NCBI GenBank assembly: GCA_964512225.1
Contig: CAZEKB010000016.1
Coordinates: 1-64,000 of the forward strand
Reading direction: 5' to 3'
DNA length: 64,000 bases
Origin: CAZEKB01 sp964512225
Lineage (GTDB): Bacteria > Myxococcota_A > UBA796 > UBA9615
Each line of letters begins with the position of its first letter. Positions within the stretch are counted from its first letter, which is position 1. A model generated the notes under the pieces. The model ran no database searches, was not told the origin of the DNA, and saw nothing but the letters and a program-made list of their open reading frames with translations. Below are positions 38,039 to 47,200 of this stretch, in pieces. Made by a program: the position numbers and the translations under genes.

Positions 38039-40087
38039 ATGACCGGCGCCGGACCGCAGACCGCCACCCCGCCACCGATCCCGTTCCTGGCCAGGATCGA
38101 GGAGCGGCTGCTCGTGCTCGTATTCGCGGCGATGGTGCTCCTGCCGGTGGGCGCGGTCGGGCTGCGCTGGCTGACCGGCTCGGGGCTGCTCGGGGCCAAC
38201 GTCTGGGTCCAGCACCTGAACCTCTGGCTGGCGTTCATCGGGGCGGTGATCGCGGCCCGGACGGGGCACCACCTGAACCTGTCCACGGGCGAGCTGCTGA
38301 AGCTCGACGATCGCCTGCTCGCCCGGATCCAGGCGTTCACGTCGGCGATCGCGACGGCCGTCACCGCCTACCTCGCCTACGCCTCCGTGCTCCTCGTGAA
38401 GACGGAGTTCGCGGCCGGTCACCACCTGCCCGGCGGCGTCCCGGTGTGGTTCATCCAGGCGATCATGCCCCTCGGCTTCGCGGGGACCGCCGTGTACCTC
38501 GCGTGGACCCAGAACCGCGGGTGGAAGGGGCGCCTGACCGCCCTGCTCGTGGTCCTGGCGGCGATCGGCCTCGCCTTCATCCCGGTGGGGGCCCGGGGGC
38601 CGGTCGTGTGGGCCGGGTCCGCGATCCTGCTCCTGTCCGTGGCCCTGGGCGCGCCGATCTTCACCGTGATGGGCGGCCTCGCGATGCTGCTCTTCTACGG
38701 ACAGCCGCTGCCGACGCCGATCAGCGCCGTCCCCGTGGAGACGTTCGAGCTCGTCAGCTCGCCCACGCTGCCCGCGATCCCGCTGTTCACGCTCGCGGGC
38801 TACCTGCTCGCCGAGGGGGGCGCCAGCAAGCGCCTCGTCGCGCTCTTCCGCGACTGGTTCGGCTGGCTCCCCGGGGGCATCGCGGCGGCCGCCGTTCTGG
38901 TGTGCGCCTTCTTCACGACGTTCACGGGGGCGTCCGGCGTCACGATCCTCGCCCTCGGCGGGCTGCTGCTGCCCGTGCTGCTGAAGGCGGGCTACAAGGA
39001 GCAGTTCGCTATCGGGCTCCTGATCGCGTCGGGCAGCATCGGCCTGCTCTTCCCGCCGTCGCTGCCCGTGATCCTGTACGGCGTCGTGGCCCAGGTCCCG
39101 ATCGACAAGCTCTTCATCGCGGGGGCCGTCCCCGGCCTGCTGCTCGTGGGGCTGCTCATCGCCATGGGCATCTGGCACGCGATGCGGAACGACGTCGAGC
39201 GCTCCGGCTTCCAGGCCCGGGCCGCGCTGAAGACGCTGTGGCAGGCCAAGTGGGAGGCGGCGATGCCCGTCCTCGTGCTCGTCGGCATCTTCGGCGGCTT
39301 CCTCACGATCTTCGAGGCCGCCGCGTTCACCGCCGCGTACGCCTTCTTCACCGAGGTCGTCGTCCACCGGGACCTGGACGTGCGCAGGGACGTCCCGCGC
39401 GTGTTCGTCGAGTGCGGGACGCTGATGGGCGGGGTGCTGATCATCCTGGGCGTCTCCCTGGGCTTCACGAACTACCTGGTGGACGCCGAGATCCCCCAGC
39501 TCGCCACCGAGTGGGCGAAGACCGAGATCGGCACCAAGGTGCTGTTCATCCTCGTCCTGAACCTGTTCCTGCTGGTGGTGGGCTGCCTCATGGACATCTT
39601 CAGCGCGATCGTGGTCGTCGTTCCGCTGATCGTCCCCATGGCGCAGGTGTTCGGGATGGACCCGATCCACCTCGGGATCCTGTTCCTGGCGAACCTCGAG
39701 CTCGGCTACCTCACGCCGCCCGTGGGCATGAACCTGTTCCTGGGCGCATACCGCTTCGAGAAGCCGGTGACGACGATGTACCGCGTCGCGCTGCCCTTCC
39801 TGGGGATGCTCGCGATCGGGGTGCTGGTGATCGCCTACGTGCCGAAGCTGACCACCTGGGCGCACGACGACTCGGATACGAGCGGCATCGACTTCGAAGC
39901 CGACCTCACGGAAGGCGCCGAGCCGGGCGAGCCCGCCGACAACGCGACCGGCACGGCGCTGCCCCTCGGGAACCTCGACCTCGACGCGCTCCTGAGCGCG
40001 GACGACGACGACTCCGCCCCCGCCCCCGCGGGGGACGACGACTCGGCCCCGCCGCCCCCCGGAGGAGACGATGACTCGGCGCCTTGA
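38039..40087 (+). CDS. dctQM: Fused TRAP transporter permease (DctQ-DctM)
   Basis: 682-residue inner-membrane protein with about 16 hydrophobic helices. Residues about 15-175 are the small DctQ subunit (four helices), and about 180-610 the large DctM subunit (GAPIFTVMGGLAMLLFYG, PAIPLFTLAGYLLAEGG, SIGLLFPPSLPVILYG, LELGYLTPPVGMNLFLGAYRF). Together with DctP it would import its ligand with Na+. The C-terminus carries an odd acidic tail with three DDDDSAP motifs (last ~90 residues), a signature otherwise seen here in exported lipoproteins. The next gene starts inside its last 17 bases. Confidence 0.92.
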   Translation: MTGAGPQTATPPPIPFLARIEERLLVLVFAAMVLLPVGAVGLRWLTGSGLLGANVWVQHLNLWLAFIGAVIAARTGHHLNLSTGELLKLDDRLLARIQAFTSAIATAVTAYLAYASVLLVKTEFAAGHHLPGGVPVWFIQAIMPLGFAGTAVYLAWTQNRGWKGRLTALLVVLAAIGLAFIPVGARGPVVWAGSAILLLSVALGAPIFTVMGGLAMLLFYGQPLPTPISAVPVETFELVSSPTLPAIPLFTLAGYLLAEGGASKRLVALFRDWFGWLPGGIAAAAVLVCAFFTTFTGASGVTILALGGLLLPVLLKAGYKEQFAIGLLIASGSIGLLFPPSLPVILYGVVAQVPIDKLFIAGAVPGLLLVGLLIAMGIWHAMRNDVERSGFQARAALKTLWQAKWEAAMPVLVLVGIFGGFLTIFEAAAFTAAYAFFTEVVVHRDLDVRRDVPRVFVECGTLMGGVLIILGVSLGFTNYLVDAEIPQLATEWAKTEIGTKVLFILVLNLFLLVVGCLMDIFSAIVVVVPLIVPMAQVFGMDPIHLGILFLANLELGYLTPPVGMNLFLGAYRFEKPVTTMYRVALPFLGMLAIGVLVIAYVPKLTTWAHDDSDTSGIDFEADLTEGAEPGEPADNATGTALPLGNLDLDALLSADDDDSAPAPAGDDDSAPPPPGGDDDSAP

Positions 40088-41012
40088 GTGGCTCGCGCTC
40101 GCGCTCCTGGTGGCGGCCTGCCCCGGGGACGACGACGACTCCGCCGGGGACGACGACGACGCCGCGGGGGACGACGACGACGTCGCGGACGACGACGACT
40201 CGACCGGCGACGACGACGACTCCGCGGTGGACCCGTGCCTCGACGCCGCGCTCGGCAGCATCGAGGAGTGCCCGGCGCGGGACTGCCGCGCGATCCTCGC
40301 CGACCGCCCCGACGCGGAGGACGGCACCTACTGGATCGAGGGCGACGGCTCCTGGCGCGCCTTCGAGGTGGGCTGCGACATGACGACGGACGGGGGCGGC
40401 TGGCTGCGCCTGTCCCTCGACCACACCGACTCCCTCCTCGTCCTCACGAGCTCCGCGGACAACCCGTGGCTCAAGTGCGCGGACGACGTGGTCTCCCACT
40501 ACGACTGGCTCGAGGACGAGGCCGCGGTGGTCCAGGACTTCTCGGGCGGGGGTCAGCAGGCCGTGGAGCCGGACTTTCGCGACGCGGTGACGGGCTCCGT
40601 GCTCGCGGGGCTCGCGGTGGAGGCGCTGCGGCCCGTCGTGACGGAGCTGCACCCCGATACCCGCATGGTCGCGACCACGGCGGACGACGACGGCCACTCC
40701 TGGCAGGACGGCTCCGGCAGCGGCATGGAGGTGTACGTCGTGGGGACCGACGGCGAGTGGATCCTCCTCACGCCCGGCACCAACGGCGAGTGCGGGGGCG
40801 GTGACTGGCCCGCCGAGGACAGCGAGTCGGCGTTCTACCTGTGGTCCACCGAGGCGTCGGGGTCGGAGACGGACGGCGACGTCGGGGAGGAGCCGATCAC
40901 CCTCGGCGCGTTGCCCGCGGCGGGGATCCTCCCGCGGACGGTGCACATGGCGCTCTACACGGGGGGCGGCGTCAGCTTCGGCTGGGAGACCGAGATCTTC
41001 CTGGTCCGCTGA
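40071..41012 (+). CDS. Fibrinogen-like domain lipoprotein with DDDDSA linker
   Basis: 313 residues. Lipobox LVAACPGD (Cys17) is followed directly by an Asp-rich spacer of five DDDD units (DDDDSA, DDDDAA, DDDDVA, DDDDST, DDDDSA). The rest resembles a fibrinogen-like globular domain: CRAILADRPDAEDGTYWIEG, FEVGCDMTTDGGGWLRL (the family hallmark is CDMxTDGGGW), and a C-terminal VSFGWETEIFLVR. Such domains often bind sugars or act in adhesion. ATG 40071 has GGAGG 6 nt upstream and overlaps the TRAP permease by 17 bp, so it is co-transcribed with it. Confidence 0.85.
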   Translation: MTRRLEWLALALLVAACPGDDDDSAGDDDDAAGDDDDVADDDDSTGDDDDSAVDPCLDAALGSIEECPARDCRAILADRPDAEDGTYWIEGDGSWRAFEVGCDMTTDGGGWLRLSLDHTDSLLVLTSSADNPWLKCADDVVSHYDWLEDEAAVVQDFSGGGQQAVEPDFRDAVTGSVLAGLAVEALRPVVTELHPDTRMVATTADDDGHSWQDGSGSGMEVYVVGTDGEWILLTPGTNGECGGGDWPAEDSESAFYLWSTEASGSETDGDVGEEPITLGALPAAGILPRTVHMALYTGGGVSFGWETEIFLVR

Positions 41013-41021
41013 GCTTCGGGG

Positions 41022-42515
41022 TCAGCGGACGTCGACGATGTCGGCGTCGGGATCGGGGACGAGCAGCGTGCCGCCGGGCAGGTGGTGGACCGGCCAGAAG
41101 ACGCCGTCGGTCCGCTCCACGCCGTCCTCACGAACGACCTCGACCGCGCGTCGCTCGCCGTCGGGCGACGCGATCCACCGCACGGGGCCGAGCACGTGGC
41201 TGCCGTCGGGCTCCACGGTCACCACGCGCCAGGGCTCCTTCGTCTCGCGCACCAGCCCGTTGGCCTCGCCGATCCCCTCGAGCATGTGGATGCGGTCCCA
41301 CAGCGCCTCGAAGCTGTAGTCGCTGAACCACCACGGGCTGCAGTAGCTCATGAGGTCGGCCGTGGCGTCGGGGTCGACGAGCACGCGCTCCTGCAGGTCC
41401 CAGCCCCAGGTGCCGATGCGGCCGTTGGCGTAGGGGTAGGCGTCGTCGGTGTTCCCCGCCCCGCCGCAGTCGGCGTGGCCGCGATCGTGGGCGTGACCCA
41501 CCTCGTGCAGCATCGTCTTCGACGACCCCTCGGGCTCGAACGAGAGGCCGACGCTCACCCGGCGCCGCACGGAGTTGGGGTTCGAGGCGCGGTAGGAGAG
41601 GCCGAGCGTGCAGCTCGGGGCGCACCACGAGGCGCGGTCGTCTTCGGCGATGGGGGAGAGCATCCCGTAGACGTATCGCTCCCACGGGATCCCGCGCTCC
41701 TCCCGGATGTCGGCCATCAAGGAGAGGTGGTGCGACATGCCGGTGCCGTCGGACAGGATCGGGATGTCGCTGGCGTAGACGTCGCCGACGATGATCTGCA
41801 CCTCGCGCACCGGGTACAGCCGCTCGAAGTAGGAGCGGTAGACGTCCACCCGCTCGTCGTCCAGGGTGGCGACGCGGCCGGAGCCGTCCGCCATGTACTG
41901 CACCGGGATGATCTCGATGCGGAGGATCCCGCCCCAGTCGCTCGCGTGCAGGGGGGCGGTGCCCTCGGCGGGCATGCGCGCTCCCGCGTCCTCCCCGGGG
42001 ACGTCCAGGCCGTGCTCGACCTCCCGCAGGCTGATGCTGTACTCCACCCCGACCTGCACCGCGTCGGGGGGCAGCTCGAAGTTGAACGTCGACTCGAGGT
42101 CGGCGGAGTCGGAGTAGCCCGTGATCTCCTTACGGTCCTCGTAGACGTCGAGGTCGGCGCCGGCGGAGTCGTCGTCGTCGCCGATGTCCTCGGGCAGCCC
42201 CGTCAGCTGCAGGGTCGCGACCACCTCCCGGTCCTCCCAGTCGTTGTTCGGCGCGACGTGGGCCCGCAGCAGCCCCGCGCGGCCCGCGACCACCGGGATC
42301 GTGGAGCCGGCGAGGACCGCCCCGCCGCGCACGAGTCGCCCCTCGGTGCCCTGGTTGAAGGTGACCGCGGCGATCTCCAGCCCCGTCACGAGCGGAGGCG
42401 GGCCCGGCGGGGTGGGCTCGGGCGTCGGCTCGGGCGGAGGGGTCGGGGCCTCGTCCACCTCCGAGGGGCATCCGAGCAGGAGGAGGGCGAGGAGGACGTG
42501 TCGGGCCGAAGACAT
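41022..42515 (-). CDS. Metzincin-like zinc metalloprotease lipoprotein
   Basis: 497 residues. Lipobox LLLLGCPS (Cys16), a Pro/Thr-rich linker, then a beta-rich region containing a single DDDDSA motif. The protease motif HEVGHAHDRGH (about 336-346) fits HExxHxxxxxH, with three His ligands and the catalytic Glu, followed by a Met-turn-like DLMSYCSPWWFSDYSF. That pairing is characteristic of metzincins of the M66-like kind. The substrate is unknown. The start at 42515 is chosen over an upstream Met at 42533 because the signal peptide begins here. Converges on the fibrinogen-like gene, 9 bp apart. Confidence 0.83.
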   Translation of the reverse strand: MSSARHVLLALLLLGCPSEVDEAPTPPPEPTPEPTPPGPPPLVTGLEIAAVTFNQGTEGRLVRGGAVLAGSTIPVVAGRAGLLRAHVAPNNDWEDREVVATLQLTGLPEDIGDDDDSAGADLDVYEDRKEITGYSDSADLESTFNFELPPDAVQVGVEYSISLREVEHGLDVPGEDAGARMPAEGTAPLHASDWGGILRIEIIPVQYMADGSGRVATLDDERVDVYRSYFERLYPVREVQIIVGDVYASDIPILSDGTGMSHHLSLMADIREERGIPWERYVYGMLSPIAEDDRASWCAPSCTLGLSYRASNPNSVRRRVSVGLSFEPEGSSKTMLHEVGHAHDRGHADCGGAGNTDDAYPYANGRIGTWGWDLQERVLVDPDATADLMSYCSPWWFSDYSFEALWDRIHMLEGIGEANGLVRETKEPWRVVTVEPDGSHVLGPVRWIASPDGERRAVEVVREDGVERTDGVFWPVHHLPGGTLLVPDPDADIVDVR

Positions 42516-42536
42516 CGCCTCGCTTTGTACCACCCT

Positions 42537-43244
42537 TCAGAGCATGCCCACCACGGCCAAGGCGAGGCCGGCGACCACCACCCCGATCTCGAGCCGGGGG
42601 ACCCAGGCCTCGGGGATGAGCCTCCGGGTGCGGTCCCCGATCAGGTTCCCCAGGGGGATGCACGCCGCGAGCACGGCGCCGAGCACGAGCACGCTCCCGT
42701 CCAGGGCCCCGCCCGCGCCGTACCCCGTGAGGCGGGCGACGTGCACCGACACGGCCCCCACCGCGCCCGTCGCGACGTACGCCCGGCCGCTGAGCCCGGT
42801 CGCGAGCAGGAGGGGGCCCGCGAGGAGCCCGCCCCCGCCGGACGTGGCCGAGACGAAGCCGACGGCGACGCCCCCCGGGAGCATGGCGCCGGGCGGGGCC
42901 TTCCAGCGGACGCCGAGGGCGGTCTTTGCCGCGGCCAGCCCCGCGATCACGAGCATCGCCCCGCGGACGAGGTCCTCGGGGGCCGCGGTCGCCACCAGGC
43001 CGCCGAGGAGCGCGCCGGGGACCGCCCCGAGGACGTAGGGGATCGCGGTCGGGCGCACGACCCGTCGGCGGTACATCCACACCCGGTGCACGTTGCCCAC
43101 CAGGAGCCCGATCCCCGCGGCCGCGAGGGCGACGACCGGGTCGTGGATCGACGCGAGGGCGAGCGTGAGCACCAGCCCCCCGCCCATGCCCGCGACGGTG
43201 GTGATGGCACCGGCGACGAGCCCCAGCGCGATGACGACGACCAT
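42537..43244 (-). CDS. TauE/SafE family permease
   Basis: 235-residue polytopic protein of the TauE/SafE (DUF81) family, which exports or imports sulfite-type or other organic anions. Recognised by GAITTVAGMGGGLVLTLAL and the internal repeat VGFVSATSGGGGLLAGPLLL, with about 8 helices. ATG 43244 has AAAGGGGA upstream; longer versions starting at 43286 or 43262 are less likely. It is divergent from the LysR gene, a common arrangement for a regulator and its target. Substrate unknown. Confidence 0.88.
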   Translation of the reverse strand: MVVVIALGLVAGAITTVAGMGGGLVLTLALASIHDPVVALAAAGIGLLVGNVHRVWMYRRRVVRPTAIPYVLGAVPGALLGGLVATAAPEDLVRGAMLVIAGLAAAKTALGVRWKAPPGAMLPGGVAVGFVSATSGGGGLLAGPLLLATGLSGRAYVATGAVGAVSVHVARLTGYGAGGALDGSVLVLGAVLAACIPLGNLIGDRTRRLIPEAWVPRLEIGVVVAGLALAVVGML

Positions 43245-43312
43245 GGCGTCCCCTTTCGTCATCCATCGTGGCGTCCCCCGGGGCATCGGACCAATCGATT
43301 GTTTTGGTGCCT

Positions 43313-43333
43313 ATCATCGAAGCTACCTATGAT
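43313..43333. promoter_or_regulatory. LysR-type operator ATCAT-N11-ATGAT with overlapping -10 box
   Basis: In the 95-bp TauE-LysR intergenic region, ATCAT (43313-43317) and ATGAT (43329-43333) form a T-N11-A dyad, the usual LysR-type site. TATGAT (43328-43333) overlaps it and lies 6 nt before ATG 43340, with TTGGTG 18 bp upstream. LysR binding here could therefore autorepress. A CAATCGATTG palindrome lies at 43292-43301. Confidence 0.6.
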
Positions 43334-43339
43334 TCGGCC

Positions 43340-44206
43340 ATGCTCGACTCGCTCCGTCACTTCCTGCTCGTCGTGGAGCACGGGACCTTCACCGAGGCAT
43401 CGCGCCGGGCGCACCTCACGCAGCCGTCGCTCAGCGCGTCGATCAAGCGGCTCGAACAGGAGCTGGGGACGCGGGTGCTGGATCGGGGTCCCGGGGGGGC
43501 GTCGCCCAACGCGGCGGGGCGCGCGCTGGTGCCCCACGCGCAGCACGCGCTCGCCGCGGTGGAGGACGGTCGTCGCGCGGTGGCGGAGGTGGCGGGGCTG
43601 GAGGTCGGCGTCGTGCGCCTGGGGGTGGGACCGACGGCCGCGACCTACCTGCTGCCCGCGACCCTCGCGGCGTTCCGCGCCGAGGCGCCGGGGATCCGGT
43701 TCTTCCTCAAGGAGGCGCACAGCCCCGCGGTCTGGGACGCCCTGCAGCGAGGGGAGCTCGACCTCGGGCTGGTCAGCGACGCGACCGTGCCCCCGCGGCA
43801 CACGTGGTTCGAGGCCGAGCCGTGCATCGACGACGCGCTGATCGTCGTGCGCGGCGCCGACACGGAGGCGGACACCACGTCGTTCGTATCGTTCCCCCAC
43901 GGCAGCAGCCTGCGCGCGCTGCTCGACCGAGACTTCCCCGAGGCGGACGTGGTGATGGAGCTGGCGTCCATCGCCGCGGTGAAGGGCAACGTCCGCGCCG
44001 GGATCGGCAAGGGCCTCATCTCCCGGGCCGCGGTGACCCGCGACCTCGAGGCCGGGAGGCTCGTGGAGGTCGACGACCCTCGGACTCCGATCCGCCGCAC
44101 GCTGACCCTGATCCACCGGGGCGCCCGACGCCTGCCCCCGGCCGCCGCGAGGCTGCGCGAGCGGTTGCTCCGGCTGCGGCCGAAGCGCGCGCACCCGCTG
44201 GCCTGA
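43340..44206 (+). CDS. LysR-family transcriptional regulator
   Basis: 288 residues. The N-terminal winged helix-turn-helix (about 1-60: MLDSLRHFLLVVEHGTFTEAS, LTQPSLSASIKRLEQELGTRVLDR) is typical of LysR proteins. The co-inducer-binding domain (about 85-275) has a shortened effector region (LRLGVGPTAATYLLPATLAAFRAE). ATG 43340 is preferred over 43268 because it starts the HTH, and TATGAT sits 6 nt upstream. It is divergent from the TauE/SafE permease and probably regulates it through the T-N11-A site at 43313-43333. The inducer is unknown. Confidence 0.9.
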   Translation: MLDSLRHFLLVVEHGTFTEASRRAHLTQPSLSASIKRLEQELGTRVLDRGPGGASPNAAGRALVPHAQHALAAVEDGRRAVAEVAGLEVGVVRLGVGPTAATYLLPATLAAFRAEAPGIRFFLKEAHSPAVWDALQRGELDLGLVSDATVPPRHTWFEAEPCIDDALIVVRGADTEADTTSFVSFPHGSSLRALLDRDFPEADVVMELASIAAVKGNVRAGIGKGLISRAAVTRDLEAGRLVEVDDPRTPIRRTLTLIHRGARRLPPAAARLRERLLRLRPKRAHPLA

Positions 44207-44236
44207 CCGCGGGGCGTCGCCCGCAGGGGGGCGCGG

Positions 44237-47200
44237 TCAGGGCGTGAGGTCGACCACGTAGGCCGAGCCGACGTCCTGCCCGGCTCCGTTCCCGCGATCC
44301 CCGCCCACGGCGACGATCGGCCGACCGCCCACGGGCTGCGCGGCCAGCCACATCCCGAGCCACGAGTCCGAGGCCCAGTCCTCGCCGCCGATGGTCGCCG
44401 TGGGGACGACCTTCAGCCCGTAGTTCTGGGGGTCGGTGTCGAAGCTGTGGATGCGGACTCCCCCGCTGTCCGGCACGCCGGTGCGGGCGCCGTGGGGGCT
44501 GCCCACGGCGATGCCGGCCCTCACGCCGTCCAGGTTCGGCACCATCGCCACGCTGCGACCGAAGTACTCGACAGGCACCTCGCCCTCGAGCCGCCAGCGG
44601 CCCGGCAGGTTGACGATGGGGTGGATCGTGGTCGGGGCCACGTCGTCGAACACGGGCTCCGGGGGCGTCTGGTTCAGCCACGCCCCGGGCACGAGCCAGG
44701 CCGCCCCCACGCCGTTGCCGCCGACCGGCAGGTTGAACCCCCCCACGACGAGGTCGGGCACCAGGTCCCCGTCCACGTCGTGGCCGCCGTCCATCGACCA
44801 GCCCATGTAGGCGTTCGAGTCGTAGGAGCCGTACGCCGACGCCTCCACGACCGTCCGGCAGCCCGCCCCGCCCATGCCGTAGAAGACGCGCACGAGCCCT
44901 TGGTTGGTGACCCCCTGGTCCTCGAGGTACGAGCCCACGGCCACCTCGTCGCAGCCGTCGCCGTCCAGGTCTCCGATGCCGGTCACCGAGCGTCCGACCT
45001 GGCCGCCCGTCTCGTCGCCCCGGAACTCGTAGAGGGGCGCGCACACGGCGTTCGTCTGCGTCCCGGTCTTCTCGCGGCCCTCGATGATCGCGAACCCGCC
45101 GACGTTCGCTTCGCCGGTCCGATCCCAGGACGGGGCCCCGATGATGATGTCGTCGTAGCCGTCGCCGTTCCAGTCGAAGCCGCCGTCCACGCGGTCGAAC
45201 GTGTCGTACTGGTCCGGCCCCCAGTAGACGAAGTCGGGCTCGCCCTCGGCCACGCCCTCGCCGTCGCCCAGGAACACGTGCAGCGCGCCGACGTTCGACC
45301 GGTAGCTCGACCCGCACGCCCCGTCGTAGCTGCCCATGCCGCTGGGTCGGTCGTCGTACCGCGCCACCACGGCGATGTCCGGGAAGCCGTCGCCGTTGAA
45401 GTCGCCCGCCGAGGACACGTCCCAGCCGTGGTTGTCGTCGTTGCTGTAGCCCAGGTAGTCGCGGAGCTCGACGTCCGGCTCCGCGGGGAAGCCCGTCGCG
45501 CTCCCGAAGTGGATCCGCACCACGCCCGCGTTGTACCGATCGTTCTCCACGAAGTCGGCGCGGGGGACGCCCACCAGGAGATCGTCCCAGCCGTCCCCGT
45601 TCAGGTCGGGGACCACCTCGAGCGCGCGCCCGAAGAACTGACCGGCGGGCATGCCCGGGAGGTCGAGCCGCTCCCACGTGGTCGGGTCCGTCGCGGTGGA
45701 CTTCACGAGGTACGTCGCCCCGGCGCGCGGCCCGTAGAAGTCGTCTCGGAACGCGTGCGCGAGGACCTCCCGGGAGCCGTCGCCGTCCACGTCGGGATAC
45801 GTGGTGACCCGCCCGCCGAAGTAGTCGTACTGGGTGTAGCCCGGGAGCTTGATCGCGGACGGCGTGAGGGGGAAGTCCCCGGCGACGCCCGTGAAGATGT
45901 TGACGGCGCCGAGGGTGGACGTGCCCCCGGCGATCTCGTCCTGCATCGACCCAACGAGCAGCTCGTTCGCGCCGTCCCCGTCCAGGTCGGCGACCTCGAT
46001 GCCGTGGCCGAAGTAGTCGTAGGAGTTGTCGCCCGTCACGAGCCAGTCGGACTCGGTCTCCACGTCCACCCAGTCCGTGCGCGGGTTCGCCGCCCAGTCG
46101 TAGGACGTGAACACCGCGACGCCGCCGTGCCGGTTGCTGCTCTGGTTCGGATCCCGCAGGTACCAAGCGCCCAGGACGAGATCGTCGGCGCCGTCGTTGT
46201 CCACGTCCCCCACGTCGATGGAGCGCCCGAGCTGGGTCCCGGACTGGTTGGTCTGGGTGGGCGTGAACGCCGCCGCGGGCGTCGGCCACACGCCCCCGTT
46301 CGTGACGCCGTCCGCCGCGATGCCGGGGTGCACGGTCACGATCCCCTGGTTGGCGGGTCGTCCGGCCTGGTCGTACTCCCAGGAGCCCGCGACCAGGTCG
46401 CAGAGGCCGTCGCCCGTGACGTCCCCGACCTCGAGGTTCAGCCCGAGCTGCTGGCCCGAGTCGCTCATCCAGCCGCCCGCGCCGTCGGGTTCGACGCCCC
46501 ACACGGCCATGTTCGCCTGGGGCGGGAAGCCCGCCGCGGAGCCCAGGAAGATGTGGACGCCGCCCTGGGTGCTCGCCACCTGCTGCGCGGTGTTGTCCTC
46601 GTCCGAGCTCGCGCCCACGGCGAGGTCGAGGAAGCCGTCGCCGTTGAAGTCGCAGGCGCCCACGGAGCGGCCGAAGTAGTCGGAGTTGCGCTCGCCCGCC
46701 AGCACCGTGCTCGGCGAGGCGTCGAAGAAGCCGCCTGCGACCCCGTCGAAGACGAGCACGGCGCCGTTGTCGACCGCCCCCTCGTGCCGCCGCCGGGAGC
46801 CGATCGCGAGGTCGATCAGGCCATCCTGGTCGAAGTCGCCGGTGGCGAAGTCCCAGCCCATCTCCTCGTCCCACACGTCGCCGGTGAACGAGCGCACCGG
46901 GGTGGGGTTCAGTCCTGCCGCCGTGCCCGCGTATACGAACACCGAGCCGCTGTTGTAGGCGACGAGATCGGCCTCCGGGATCGACACCACCACGTCGTGG
47001 AAGCCGTCGCCGTCGATGTCGCCGGGGGACTCCACGCGCCCGTAGATGAAGCCGTCGCCCGCCCGCACGTAGTCGGCGGCGAGGGACTCGAGGACCTCGA
47101 CGGTCACGACGGTCGCGACGCCCGTGAACTCGTCGACGACGTCGAACAGGACCCGCCCCGGAGCGTCGCCCGACAGGTTGCCTTCGGTGTACGTCGCCAC

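Noticed and set aside
42513..42533. Earlier Met start for the metzincin-like lipoprotein
   Set aside because: The signal peptide begins at the Met at 42515; the upstream one has no ribosome site.
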